Shown one piece after another: positions 56,744 through 64,000 of a DNA stretch of 64,000 bases. The DNA is taken from positions 744,001 through 808,000 of the forward strand of contig NZ_JAUSTJ010000002.1 in assembly GCF_030812785.1 (NCBI RefSeq), written 5' to 3'. The notes under the pieces were generated by a model that was given only the letters and a program-made list of their open reading frames with translations, did not search any database and was not told where the DNA came from. Made by a program: the position numbers and the translations under genes. Positions within the stretch are counted from its first letter, which is position 1. Each line of letters starts with the position of its first letter. Source of the DNA: Sphingomonas kyeonggiensis. Lineage in GTDB: Bacteria > Pseudomonadota > Alphaproteobacteria > Sphingomonadales > Sphingomonadaceae.

Positions 56744-58057
56744 GTGGTGGAAACGAGCAATGCCGGATTGGCCCCGGTGCGGGGCAAGGCGCGCATCGAT
56801 GTGCTCGACATGCTGCGCGGGATCGCGATCCTCGGCATCTTCTTCATCAACGTGCCGTACATGGCGGCGAGCGTCTGGACCTTCTCGGCAGATGTCCGGC
56901 TGATCGGCTGGACCGCGGCGGACCGCGACGCCTGGGTGCTGATCAACCTCTTCCTCGCCGGCACGCAGCGCTGCTTGCTCGAATTCCTGTTCGGCGCCGG
57001 CATGATGGTGCTGGCGCGCAAGGCGATGACGCCGGACGGGCCGGTGGCGGTCGCCGACCTCTATTATCGCCGCAACCTGTGGCTGCTGGCGTTCGGGCTG
57101 TTCGACGTGTTCGTGCTGCTCTGGCCGGGCGACATCCTCCACATCTATGCGCTCGCCGCGCTGTTCCTCTTCCCGTTCCGCACCCTGGGGCCGAAGACGC
57201 TCGTGGTGCTCGGCCTGGGCTGGGCGGTGCTCACCGGCATCGGCATCCCCGAATATGGCGCGCGCGAATATGCCGAGCGCACCGTGCTGGTGCAGCAGGT
57301 GGCGCAGGGCGAGCCTGCCGCGCTCGCCGAATGGCGCAAGCTCTCCGCCCATGTGCCCGACGCAACGCTGGTCGCGCGCGAGCATGCCGCGCATCAGGGC
57401 GGCTTGCTGCCTTATGCCAAGGAAGCATGGAATTACTGGAGCTACCTCGCCAGCAACTGGCTGATCTGGGACGTGCTGGAGGCGTTCTGCACGATGCTGA
57501 TCGGCATCGCGCTGTGGAAATGGGGCGTGATCCAGGGGCAGCGCAGCGCGCGCTTCTATCTGTGGCTGCTCGCCTGCGGGTACGGCTTCGGCGTGGTCGC
57601 GCGCGCCTGGGGCATTTCGGAGACGCTGAGCTTCACCGCCGGCCCGCGGACGCTGTGGATCACCGGCGAGTTCGCCCGGATCGCGATCGGCCTCGGCCAT
57701 CTCGCCCTGGTCAACCTGCTGGTGAAGGGCCGTGTTGGCGCCCAGCTGCTGGCGGTGTTCAAGGCGCCCGGGCGCATGGCCTTCTCGCTCTATTTCCTCG
57801 AGCAGGCGGTGGGGAAGTACATCCTGTTCGCGCCCTGGGGCCTGCTGCCCTGGGGCCGATATGGCTGGGCGGAATCGGCCCTGGTCTCGACGATCGGCAT
57901 CGTGCTGCTGGTCGGTTTCGCCAACTGGTGGATGCGCTACTTCGTCAGCGGCCCGCTGGAATGGGCGTGGCGGAGCCTGGCCTATATGCGGTGGCAGCCG
58001 TTGGTGCGAAATGATCTGGGTGCGCACCCAGAGCTGCGAGCCCAAGCCAGCTCCTGA
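56744..58057 (+). CDS. DUF418 family membrane protein
   Basis: A 437-residue protein with about ten membrane helices. The start region RIDVLDMLRGIAILGIFFIN is typical of DUF418/acyltransferase-3-like proteins, and the C-terminal DUF418 shows FKAPGRMAFSLYFLEQAVGK and GPLEWAWRSLAYMRW. Its function is unknown; transport or surface modification has been suggested for the family. GTG 56744 is the start. The preceding 150 bases show no gene. Confidence 0.85.
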   Translation: MVETSNAGLAPVRGKARIDVLDMLRGIAILGIFFINVPYMAASVWTFSADVRLIGWTAADRDAWVLINLFLAGTQRCLLEFLFGAGMMVLARKAMTPDGPVAVADLYYRRNLWLLAFGLFDVFVLLWPGDILHIYALAALFLFPFRTLGPKTLVVLGLGWAVLTGIGIPEYGAREYAERTVLVQQVAQGEPAALAEWRKLSAHVPDATLVAREHAAHQGGLLPYAKEAWNYWSYLASNWLIWDVLEAFCTMLIGIALWKWGVIQGQRSARFYLWLLACGYGFGVVARAWGISETLSFTAGPRTLWITGEFARIAIGLGHLALVNLLVKGRVGAQLLAVFKAPGRMAFSLYFLEQAVGKYILFAPWGLLPWGRYGWAESALVSTIGIVLLVGFANWWMRYFVSGPLEWAWRSLAYMRWQPLVRNDLGAHPELRAQASS

Positions 58058-58066
58058 ATATATTTC

Positions 58067-58204
58067 CGTCATCCCCGCGAAGGCGGGGATCCAGAATCAC
58101 AGGCTGCGTGCTCGCCGCTTGCCGCCCGCAGTTCCGGTTAGCGTGCGCTCAGTTGCCAAGGCGCGCTTCGATTACCCTGGATCCCCGCCTTCGCGGGGAT
58201 GACG
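58067..58204. repeat. REPIN-like REP doublet with long spacer
   Basis: CGTCATCCCCGCGAAGGCGG then GGATCCAG and its inverted copy, about 80 bases apart, between convergent genes. The spacer contains a weaker inverted repeat around TGCGTGCTCGCC. Confidence 0.8.
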
Positions 58205-58227
58205 ATGACGAGATACAGGCGGGTCCC

Positions 58228-59847
58228 CTAGTGCCCCGCCGCGGCCGGGTCGTTCTCCACCTTGCCGCCCGGCTTCTGGAGCAGCACCACCAGCGGCACG
58301 CTGACCGCGGTGACGATCGCCATCAGCCAGAAGTCGTTGAGATAGGCGATCATCGCAGCCTGGCGGTTGACCTCGGCATCGACCATGCCGGTGATCATCG
58401 CGCCCTGCGCGCCCAGCTGCTGCATGATCACGCCCATGCCGTTCATCGTCTGGGTGGTGACGTGCTCGCCCAGATATTGGTGGCTGCGCTGGATGCTCTG
58501 CGCGAGCAGCGCGCTGACCGCGGAGATGCCCACCGACGCGCCGATATTGCGGGTCAGGTTGAGCAGGCTCGATCCTTCGGTGCGGAAATGCGGGGGCAGG
58601 CCGGCAAAGGCCAGGCCGTTGAGCGGCATGAACACCAGGCCCAGGCCAAGGCCCTGGACGAAGCCCGAGATGATGAAGGGCGTGCTGCCCATCTCGATCG
58701 TCCAGCCCGACATCTCCCACAGCGAGACCGCCGCGATCGCCAGGCCGATGCCCACCGACCAGCGCGGATCGAGCCAGCCGCGCTGAATCAGTTGCGCGCC
58801 CGCAAACATCGTGATCACCACGCCCACACCGCGCGGCATGAGGAGCAGGCCGGTGTCGAACACCGAATAGCCGTACAGGCTTTGCAGCATCGGCGGCAGC
58901 AGCGCCATCGTCGCCATCATCACCAGGCCGATCACCATCATGAAGAAGATGCCGGTGACGAGGTTGCGATGCTTCCACAGCTCGCGCTCGAACATCGGGT
59001 TCTTGCCGGTGAACAGATGGACGAAGAACATCCACAGCGCGACGACCGAGACGAGCATCTCGACCCAGATCTCGGTCGAGGAGAACCAGTCCTGGTCCTG
59101 CCCGCGGTCGAGCATCAGCTGGAGCGAGGCGATGCCGATCGCCAGCAGCGCGAAGCCGAACGCGTCGAACTGGCGCTTGCGGATCGGGCGCGAGGGGAGG
59201 AGCCACCACAGGATGGCGAAGCAGACCACGCCGACCGGCAGGTTGACGTAGAACACCCAGCGCCAGTTGAAATTGTCGGTCAGATAGCCGCCGATCAGCG
59301 GGCCCATGATCGGGCCGACCATGATGCCCATGCCCCAGATCGACATCGCCTTGGGCTGGTCCTCGGGCTTGTTGATGTCGAGCATCACCGTCTGGCTGAG
59401 CGGGTTGAGGAACGCCGCGGTGATGCCCTGCAGGATGCGGAAGGCGACCATCTCCTCAAGGCTCTGCGCCGCGCCGCACAGGGCGGAGGCGATGACGAAG
59501 CCGACGGTGGAGATCAGGAACAGGTTGCGCGAGCCGATCCGGTCGGACAGCCAGCCGGTGATCGGGATCGCGATGGCAGAGGCGACGATATAGCTGGTCA
59601 GCACCCAGTTGATCGTGTCGCGCGTGGCGCCGAGCGACGCCTGCATGTGCGGGATGGCGACATTGGCGATCGTCGTGTCGAGGATCTGCATGATCGTCGC
59701 CATCATCACGCCGAGCGTGAGCAGGCCCCGGTACTTTACGGGCAGGGCGGCGCCGCCGCCCGTTGGGGGAGCGGCTTGCGGGCGGGGAGGCGTGGGGGGA
59801 GACGCCTCACCCGCCCTGGTGGCGCGGCCGGGGGCAGCCGTCGCCAT
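58228..59847 (-). CDS. emrB: MFS drug efflux transporter (DHA2, EmrB/QacA type)
   Basis: A 539-residue transporter with 14 predicted helices. Motif A is in GWLSDRIGSRNLFL, motif C in GMGIMVGPIMGPLIGGYLTD, and TIMQILDTTIANVAIP is the usual helix 1. The N-terminal 35 residues are Pro/Ala-rich. With the adaptor EmrA it should pump hydrophobic drugs or uncouplers across both membranes. It follows emrA by one base. Confidence 0.92.
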   Translation of the reverse strand: MATAAPGRATRAGEASPPTPPRPQAAPPTGGGAALPVKYRGLLTLGVMMATIMQILDTTIANVAIPHMQASLGATRDTINWVLTSYIVASAIAIPITGWLSDRIGSRNLFLISTVGFVIASALCGAAQSLEEMVAFRILQGITAAFLNPLSQTVMLDINKPEDQPKAMSIWGMGIMVGPIMGPLIGGYLTDNFNWRWVFYVNLPVGVVCFAILWWLLPSRPIRKRQFDAFGFALLAIGIASLQLMLDRGQDQDWFSSTEIWVEMLVSVVALWMFFVHLFTGKNPMFERELWKHRNLVTGIFFMMVIGLVMMATMALLPPMLQSLYGYSVFDTGLLLMPRGVGVVITMFAGAQLIQRGWLDPRWSVGIGLAIAAVSLWEMSGWTIEMGSTPFIISGFVQGLGLGLVFMPLNGLAFAGLPPHFRTEGSSLLNLTRNIGASVGISAVSALLAQSIQRSHQYLGEHVTTQTMNGMGVIMQQLGAQGAMITGMVDAEVNRQAAMIAYLNDFWLMAIVTAVSVPLVVLLQKPGGKVENDPAAAGH

Positions 59848-59848
59848 G

Positions 59849-60958
59849 TTACTTGCAGGCGCCGCTGAAGATCACCTTCACATCGGCCGAGAGGCCGGCG
59901 ATCAAGGCGCGCTGGCTCTTCTCGTCGATCGCGATGCGCACCGGCACGCGCTGGGTGACCTTCACCCAGTTGCCGTTGGCGTTCTGCGCCGGGAGCACCG
60001 AGAATTCGGAGCCGGTGCCGGCACCCATCGACTCGACATGGCCCTTCAGCTCAAGGCCCGGATAGGCGTCGAAGCTGACCATCGCGCACTGGCCGACCCG
60101 CATCTTGTTGAGGTCGGTCTCCTTGAAGTTGGCGTCGATCCAGGCCGGCTTGTCGGAAACGATCGTCACGGCGGCGAGGCCGGTGATCATCTGCTGGCCG
60201 ACCTGCAGGCTCTTGGTCTGGCTGACGATGCCGCTGACCGGCGCGACCACGGTGGTGCGCTGCAGGTCGAGCAGGGCCTTGTCGAGCTGGACGCGCGCGG
60301 CGGCGATCGCCGGGTTCTCGCCCGGGACAGCGGCGCCGGTGGCGAGCTTGGCGCGCGCCTCGCTCGCGCTCGCCTGCGCATTGAGCAACTGCGCGCGCGC
60401 CTGCTCCAGCGCATGCTCCGCCGACTGGAAGTTCGCGCGGGTGGTGAAGCCCTGCTTCATCAGCGCGGACTGACGCTCGTAATTCTCCTGGGCGTTCTGG
60501 ATCGCGTCCTGCGCCGCCTGGATGTCGGCACCCTTGCCCTGCGCGCTCACCTGGTCGGTGTTGAGCTGCACCTGCGCCGCGGCGATCGCGGCCTGGGCCT
60601 GGGCAACGGCGATCTTGTAGGGCTCGGGATCGATGCGGAACAGCACGTCGCCGGCCTTGACCGCCTGGTTCTCCTTCACGCCGACATAGACGATGCGGCC
60701 GCCGACATCGGTCGAGACCGAGCTCTTGTCCTGCTGGACATAGGCATTGTCGGTCGAGACGCTGTTGCCGCCGGTGAAGTAGAAATAGCCGACGATCGCC
60801 AGCAGGATCGCCGGCACGCCGAACATCAGTAGCGGGCGCAGCAGGCTGCGCTTCGGCCTGGCCGGCGCCTCGGGCGCCTCCGGGACGGTGGTGCCTTCGG
60901 TCGGGATGGTGATCTTGGTCTCTTCGGACTTCTCGATCTTCGGATCTGCGTCAGCCAT
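59849..60958 (-). CDS. emrA: HlyD-family efflux adaptor (EmrA type)
   Basis: A 369-residue periplasmic adaptor. One membrane helix (LLMFGVPAILLAIVGYFYFT), then STDNAYVQQDKSSVSTDVGG and the biotinyl-like half KENQAVKAGDVLFRIDPEPY, a long coiled coil, and VVAPVSGIVSQTKSLQVGQ. ATG 60958 overlaps the marR stop by eight bases; an earlier in-frame start is inside marR. It probably links EmrB to an outer-membrane factor. Confidence 0.92.
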   Translation of the reverse strand: MADADPKIEKSEETKITIPTEGTTVPEAPEAPARPKRSLLRPLLMFGVPAILLAIVGYFYFTGGNSVSTDNAYVQQDKSSVSTDVGGRIVYVGVKENQAVKAGDVLFRIDPEPYKIAVAQAQAAIAAAQVQLNTDQVSAQGKGADIQAAQDAIQNAQENYERQSALMKQGFTTRANFQSAEHALEQARAQLLNAQASASEARAKLATGAAVPGENPAIAAARVQLDKALLDLQRTTVVAPVSGIVSQTKSLQVGQQMITGLAAVTIVSDKPAWIDANFKETDLNKMRVGQCAMVSFDAYPGLELKGHVESMGAGTGSEFSVLPAQNANGNWVKVTQRVPVRIAIDEKSQRALIAGLSADVKVIFSGACK

Positions 60959-61397
60959 TTGCGGCCTCATTGCCCTCTTGAACGTTGCTCAGATTGTCGC
61001 GGACCGTCTGCAGCGATCCTGTCAGTTGCTCGCGCTGCTCCGTCGTCAGGCCACGGAGCATGTCCTCGATCATCACCTCGGCCAGCACCTGCAGCTCGTC
61101 GAGCACCGGGCTGGCCTTGTCGGTCACATGAATCCGCCAGGCGCGGCGATCGGCGGGATCGCGACGGCGCTCGACAAAGCCGGCTTCCTCCAGGCGATCG
61201 ACCATCCGGCAGGCGGTGATCGGCTCGACTTCGAGCTGATCGGCAAGCTGGCCCTGGTTCATGCCGGGATGACGCGACAGGATCTTCAGCGCGCGCCACT
61301 GCGCCACGCTGGCACCGCTGCTGCGCGCACGCTCGTCGAAACGGCGGCGCAGCAGGCGCGCGGTATCACTCAGAAGGAATCCAAGACTCTCGGCCAT
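60951..61397 (-). CDS. MarR-family transcriptional regulator
   Basis: A 148-residue winged-helix protein: SVAQWRALKILSRHPGMNQG, LADQLEVEPITACRMVDRLE and the wing DPADRRAWRIHVTD. It most likely represses the marR-emrA-emrB operon and is relieved by a drug-like ligand. ATG 61397 (MAESLGFLLSD) is chosen; a longer frame would start inside the AT-rich operator region. Confidence 0.9.
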   Translation of the reverse strand: MAESLGFLLSDTARLLRRRFDERARSSGASVAQWRALKILSRHPGMNQGQLADQLEVEPITACRMVDRLEEAGFVERRRDPADRRAWRIHVTDKASPVLDELQVLAEVMIEDMLRGLTTEQREQLTGSLQTVRDNLSNVQEGNEAANG

Positions 61398-61423
61398 AGC
61401 GCGCACATAATAAGCATACTTAT

Positions 61424-61435
61424 AGATTGCAATCT
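61424..61435. promoter_or_regulatory. Candidate MarR operator
   Basis: AGATTGCAATCT is a perfect 12-base palindrome within an AT-rich stretch (61405-61440) just upstream of marR. Its ATTGCAAT centre resembles MarR-family sites. It may overlap the promoter, since TATAAG lies beside it on the minus strand. Confidence 0.5.
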
Positions 61436-61492
61436 GCAACCAGAGTGCATTGTGCGATGCGGCAATTGCGTGGGGCGCAATCCAACCTAATC

Positions 61493-61572
61493 CGTCATCC
61501 CGGCGAAAGCCGGGATCTCAGGCGGAGGCGGGAAAAGAGCCGCACGAGATCCCGGCTTTCGCCGGGATGACG
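61493..61572. repeat. REPIN-like REP doublet (second variant)
   Basis: Same arms as at 24707 (CGTCATCCCGGCGAAAGCCG then GGATCTC and the inverse) and a similar spacer. It lies between divergent marR and the GFA gene. Confidence 0.85.
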
Positions 61573-61607
61573 ACCAGAGGTAGAATGGGAATGAGGAGAG
61601 CGCCGAC

Positions 61608-62051
61608 ATGGCAGAGGAAATGACCGGTGGCTGCCAGTGCGGCCGGGTGCGCTACACGGCGCAGGTCGCGGACAACGAGGCCTATCTCTGCCATTGCCGC
61701 ATGTGCCAGCGCGCCACGGGCGGCGTGTCGATCGCGTTCAAGAATATGCGCAAGGCGGACGTCCGCTGGGAGACCGAGCCCGATCGCTATGCCTCCTCGC
61801 CGATCGCCCAGCGCGGCTTCTGCCGGGAATGCGGCACGCCGCTCACTTACGAAGCGCATGGCCATCCCCATATGGACCTGACCGTCGGCAGCTTCGACGC
61901 GCCCGGCCGCTTCATGCCCACCGAGCATTCGGGGTGCGAGAGCTGGCACCGGGCGTGGCTTGACACGAGCCACCTGCCGGCATCACGGACCGACGAGAAC
62001 CCGAGCCTCGTCAAACGCTGGATGGACAAAGTTGGCCGACTTCCCGACTGA
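61608..62051 (+). CDS. GFA-family protein, second copy
   Basis: A 147-residue protein with GGCQCGRVRY, CHCRMCQRATGG and FCRECGTPLTY zinc-binding sets. It is a diverged relative of the protein at 53390, not a recent duplicate. ATG 61608 or the Met five codons later could start it. The downstream hydrolase overlaps it by 20 bases. Confidence 0.85.
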   Translation: MAEEMTGGCQCGRVRYTAQVADNEAYLCHCRMCQRATGGVSIAFKNMRKADVRWETEPDRYASSPIAQRGFCRECGTPLTYEAHGHPHMDLTVGSFDAPGRFMPTEHSGCESWHRAWLDTSHLPASRTDENPSLVKRWMDKVGRLPD

Positions 62052-62796
62052 AACGCACCGCTTCCAAAGCTTCGACGGCACCGAGCTGGCCTGGACCGAG
62101 ATGGGGCAGGGCAGGGATGCGGTGCTGATCCACGGCTATGCCTCGACCGCGGAGATCAACTGGATCCGCTACGGGCATGCCGCCAAGCTTGCGGAGAAGG
62201 GCTTCCGGGTGATCATGCCCGATCTGCGCGGCCACGGGATGAGCGCGGCGCCACACGACGCGGCCAGCTACCCGCCCGACGTGACCGCGCGCGACGGCCT
62301 GGCGCTGGTCGAGCATCTCGGGCTCAGCGATTACGACCTGGGCGGCTATTCGCTCGGCGCGCGCACCACGGTGCGGATGATCGTCGATGGCGGCGCCACG
62401 CCGCGCAAGGTGATGCTCGCCGGCATGGGGCTTTCCGGCCTGGTCGCCGCGTCGCGCACCGGCACCTATTTCCGCCGCATCCTCACCAATCTCGGCAGCT
62501 TCGAGCGCGGCTCGAGCGAGTGGCTGACCGAGGCGTTCCTCAAGACCTCCAAGGCCGATCCGCTGGCGCTGCTGCCGGTGCTCGACACCTTCGTCGACAC
62601 GCAGGAGGCGCATCTGCAGCGGCTGACCGAGGAGACGCTGGTCGTCGCGGGCGTGGAGGACGATCACAACGGCTCGGCGCACGAGCTGGCCGACCTGCTG
62701 CCCAACGCCACCTTCGTCGAGATTCCCGGCAACCACATGAGCGCCGTCACCCGGCCCGAGCTGGGGCGCGCCATCGCGGATTTCTTCGCGGCTTGA
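62032..62796 (+). CDS. Alpha/beta hydrolase
   Basis: A 254-residue protein with the alpha/beta-hydrolase fold: oxyanion region AVLIHGYAST, nucleophile elbow GGYSLGART, catalytic His in IPGNHMSAVTRPE. It could be an esterase or related hydrolase; the substrate is unknown. The start is TTG 62032, giving the usual N-terminus just before the fold; a longer frame from 61960 lies inside the GFA gene. Confidence 0.85.
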   Translation: MADFPTETHRFQSFDGTELAWTEMGQGRDAVLIHGYASTAEINWIRYGHAAKLAEKGFRVIMPDLRGHGMSAAPHDAASYPPDVTARDGLALVEHLGLSDYDLGGYSLGARTTVRMIVDGGATPRKVMLAGMGLSGLVAASRTGTYFRRILTNLGSFERGSSEWLTEAFLKTSKADPLALLPVLDTFVDTQEAHLQRLTEETLVVAGVEDDHNGSAHELADLLPNATFVEIPGNHMSAVTRPELGRAIADFFAA

Positions 62797-62798
62797 CC

Positions 62799-62831
62799 GG
62801 CTGGCGGGGCGCGAGCATCGTCCCGCCAGCC
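62799..62831 (+). terminator. Perfect hairpin between hydrolase and peptidase genes
   Basis: GGCTGGCGGG (62799-62808) pairs with CCCGCCAGCC (62822-62831): ten perfect base pairs with a 13-base loop. No T run follows, so it may stabilise or attenuate rather than terminate. Confidence 0.5.
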
Positions 62832-62857
62832 AGAAAATCCGAGGGGAATCCGTTCAA

Positions 62858-64000
62858 ATGATCCGCACCGGCATCTCGATGCTCGCGCTTGCCTCGCTGC
62901 TCGCCGCCGCCCCGCTGGGCGCGCGCGGCCGCGACGGCGACACCGTCCAGGCCGCACCCACCGCCGCCGAGGCCAAGGCCTTTGTCGCCGATGCCGAGGC
63001 GAAGCTGTTCGCCCAGGGCGTCGTCGCCGCACGGGCCGACTGGGTCTACAACACCTTCATCACCCAGGACACCGAGGCGATGACCGCCCGGGAAGGCGCG
63101 GCGCTGACCAAGCTTCAGGTCGATCTCGCGCTCCAGGCGGCGAAGTACAGCAACGTCACGGGGCTCGATTACGACACCGCCCGCAAGCTCGGCATGCTCC
63201 GCAACAAGATCGTGCTGCCGGCGCCGACCAGCCCGGGCGCGGCGGAAGAGCTCGCTGGCCTCTCGGCCAAGATCACCGGCATCTACGGCGCCGGCAAGGG
63301 CACGCTGGACGGCAAGCCGATCAACGGCAGCGACATCGAGGCGGCGATGGGCGAGGTCCGCGATCCCGCCAAGCTCAAGGAGATGTGGGTCAGCTGGAAC
63401 GACAATGTCGGCGCGCCGATGCGCCCCGACTATGCCAAGCTGGTCGGCATCGCCAATGATGGCGCCAAGGGCCTGGGCTATGCCGATGTCGGCGCGATGT
63501 GGCGCTCGGGCTATGACATGGACCCGGACGCCTTCGCGGCGATGACCGACAAGATCTGGGACGACCTCAAGCCGCTCTACGTCGCGCTGCACACCTATGT
63601 GCGCCACAAGCTCAACGAGAAATACGGCGACGCGGTCCAGGCCAACAGGGGCCCGATCCGCGCCGACCTGCTCGGCAACATGTGGGCGCAGGAATGGGGC
63701 AATATCTACGATATCGTCGCGCCGCCGGGCGCTGGAAATGTGGGCTATGATGTGGGTGAGCTGCTCAAGGCGAAGAGTTACGACCATATCAAGATGGTCA
63801 AGGCGGGCGAGGGCTTCTACTCCTCGCTCGGCTTCAAGCAGCTGCCCGAGACCTTCTGGCAGCGGTCGCAGTTCGTGAAGCCGGCCGACCGTGAGGTCGT
63901 CTGCCATGCCTCGGCCTGGGACATCGACAACGTCGACGATCTGCGCATCAAGATGTGCATCAAGGTCAATGCCGACGACTTCGTGACGATCCACCACGAG
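62858..64000 (+). CDS. M2 peptidase (angiotensin-converting-enzyme-like), cut by the window edge
   Basis: The first 381 residues of an exported zinc dipeptidyl carboxypeptidase. Signal peptide at residues 1-23. M2 family features: WVYNTFITQDTEAMTAREG, LLGNMWAQEWGNIYDIVAPP, and the last codons VTIHHE, the start of the HExxH zinc site (HHEMGH in the family). These enzymes release C-terminal dipeptides. GAGGGGAA precedes ATG 62858. The rest lies beyond the window. Confidence 0.9.
   Translation, partial: MIRTGISMLALASLLAAAPLGARGRDGDTVQAAPTAAEAKAFVADAEAKLFAQGVVAARADWVYNTFITQDTEAMTAREGAALTKLQVDLALQAAKYSNVTGLDYDTARKLGMLRNKIVLPAPTSPGAAEELAGLSAKITGIYGAGKGTLDGKPINGSDIEAAMGEVRDPAKLKEMWVSWNDNVGAPMRPDYAKLVGIANDGAKGLGYADVGAMWRSGYDMDPDAFAAMTDKIWDDLKPLYVALHTYVRHKLNEKYGDAVQANRGPIRADLLGNMWAQEWGNIYDIVAPPGAGNVGYDVGELLKAKSYDHIKMVKAGEGFYSSLGFKQLPETFWQRSQFVKPADREVVCHASAWDIDNVDDLRIKMCIKVNADDFVTIHHE

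Noticed and set aside
1..64000. CRISPR array, tRNA, rRNA, insertion sequence or prophage
   Set aside because: None was found; the only repeated DNA is the REP-type elements and one unrelated inverted repeat pair.

Overview
The window is a GC-rich chromosomal segment of a sphingomonad-like alphaproteobacterium (Sphingomonas or a close relative). The evidence is gene content and order: dnaX-ybaB behind the SRP RNA, rluD next to rpoH, ChpT, a cheA-W-Y-B-R operon, rpsP/rimM/trmD/rplS, an EcfG-type promoter, and many REP-doublet (REPIN-like) repeats. No prophage, insertion sequence, CRISPR array, rRNA or tRNA gene was seen. About 78 protein genes and two structured RNAs (SRP RNA and RNase P RNA) can be supported.

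Layout: 1-7.7 kb holds a gene fragment, ffs, dnaX, ybaB, two small envelope genes, and the leftward set rluD, rpoH, mtgA, Nudix, followed by a JAMM-DUF5071 fusion. 7.9-16.9 kb holds an EF-hand protein, a Tat-exported GH95 glycosidase, a FixL-like membrane kinase, a stress-type small membrane protein, two serine hydrolases and ChpT. 17-23 kb is the chemotaxis operon plus a cell-wall amidase. 23-25.2 kb holds rnpB, a J-domain protein, a ferredoxin-like protein and SufE. 25.2-29.7 kb is a phage-shock (Psp) locus: pspF diverges from a sigma-54-driven leftward operon that begins with a 35-residue peptide, continues with pspA, pspB and pspC, and then carries a run of further small membrane/coiled-coil proteins sharing a C-terminal motif with PspB. 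30-38.7 kb holds sodB, a ClC channel, the mtaB-ftsY-ispZ operon, a DUF924 protein, an intradiol-dioxygenase-like protein and a GGDEF/EAL protein. 38.9-46.6 kb holds ffh and the rpsP-rimM...trmD-rplS ribosome/tRNA operon, which is split by about 3.9 kb of accessory genes including a VapBC module. 46.8-64 kb is a mix of small regulator/target pairs (CGNR/lipocalin-like, SoxR/VOC), a DPP-IV-like peptidase, asd, a chemoreceptor, a DUF418 membrane protein, a MarR-EmrA-EmrB efflux operon, two GFA proteins, an alpha/beta hydrolase and a truncated M2 metallopeptidase.

The best candidates for something undescribed are: (1) the enlarged Psp operon, with at least four and perhaps five PspB-like paralogues and two microproteins; (2) VapBC sitting directly upstream of, and overlapping, the essential gene trmD, so that trmD-rplS appear to depend on the toxin-antitoxin promoter; (3) a REPIN repeat read in frame inside the N-terminus of the cell-wall glycosyltransferase MtgA; and (4) a JAMM metalloprotease fused to DUF5071. 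All functional statements rest on motif recognition by eye; no database search was run.
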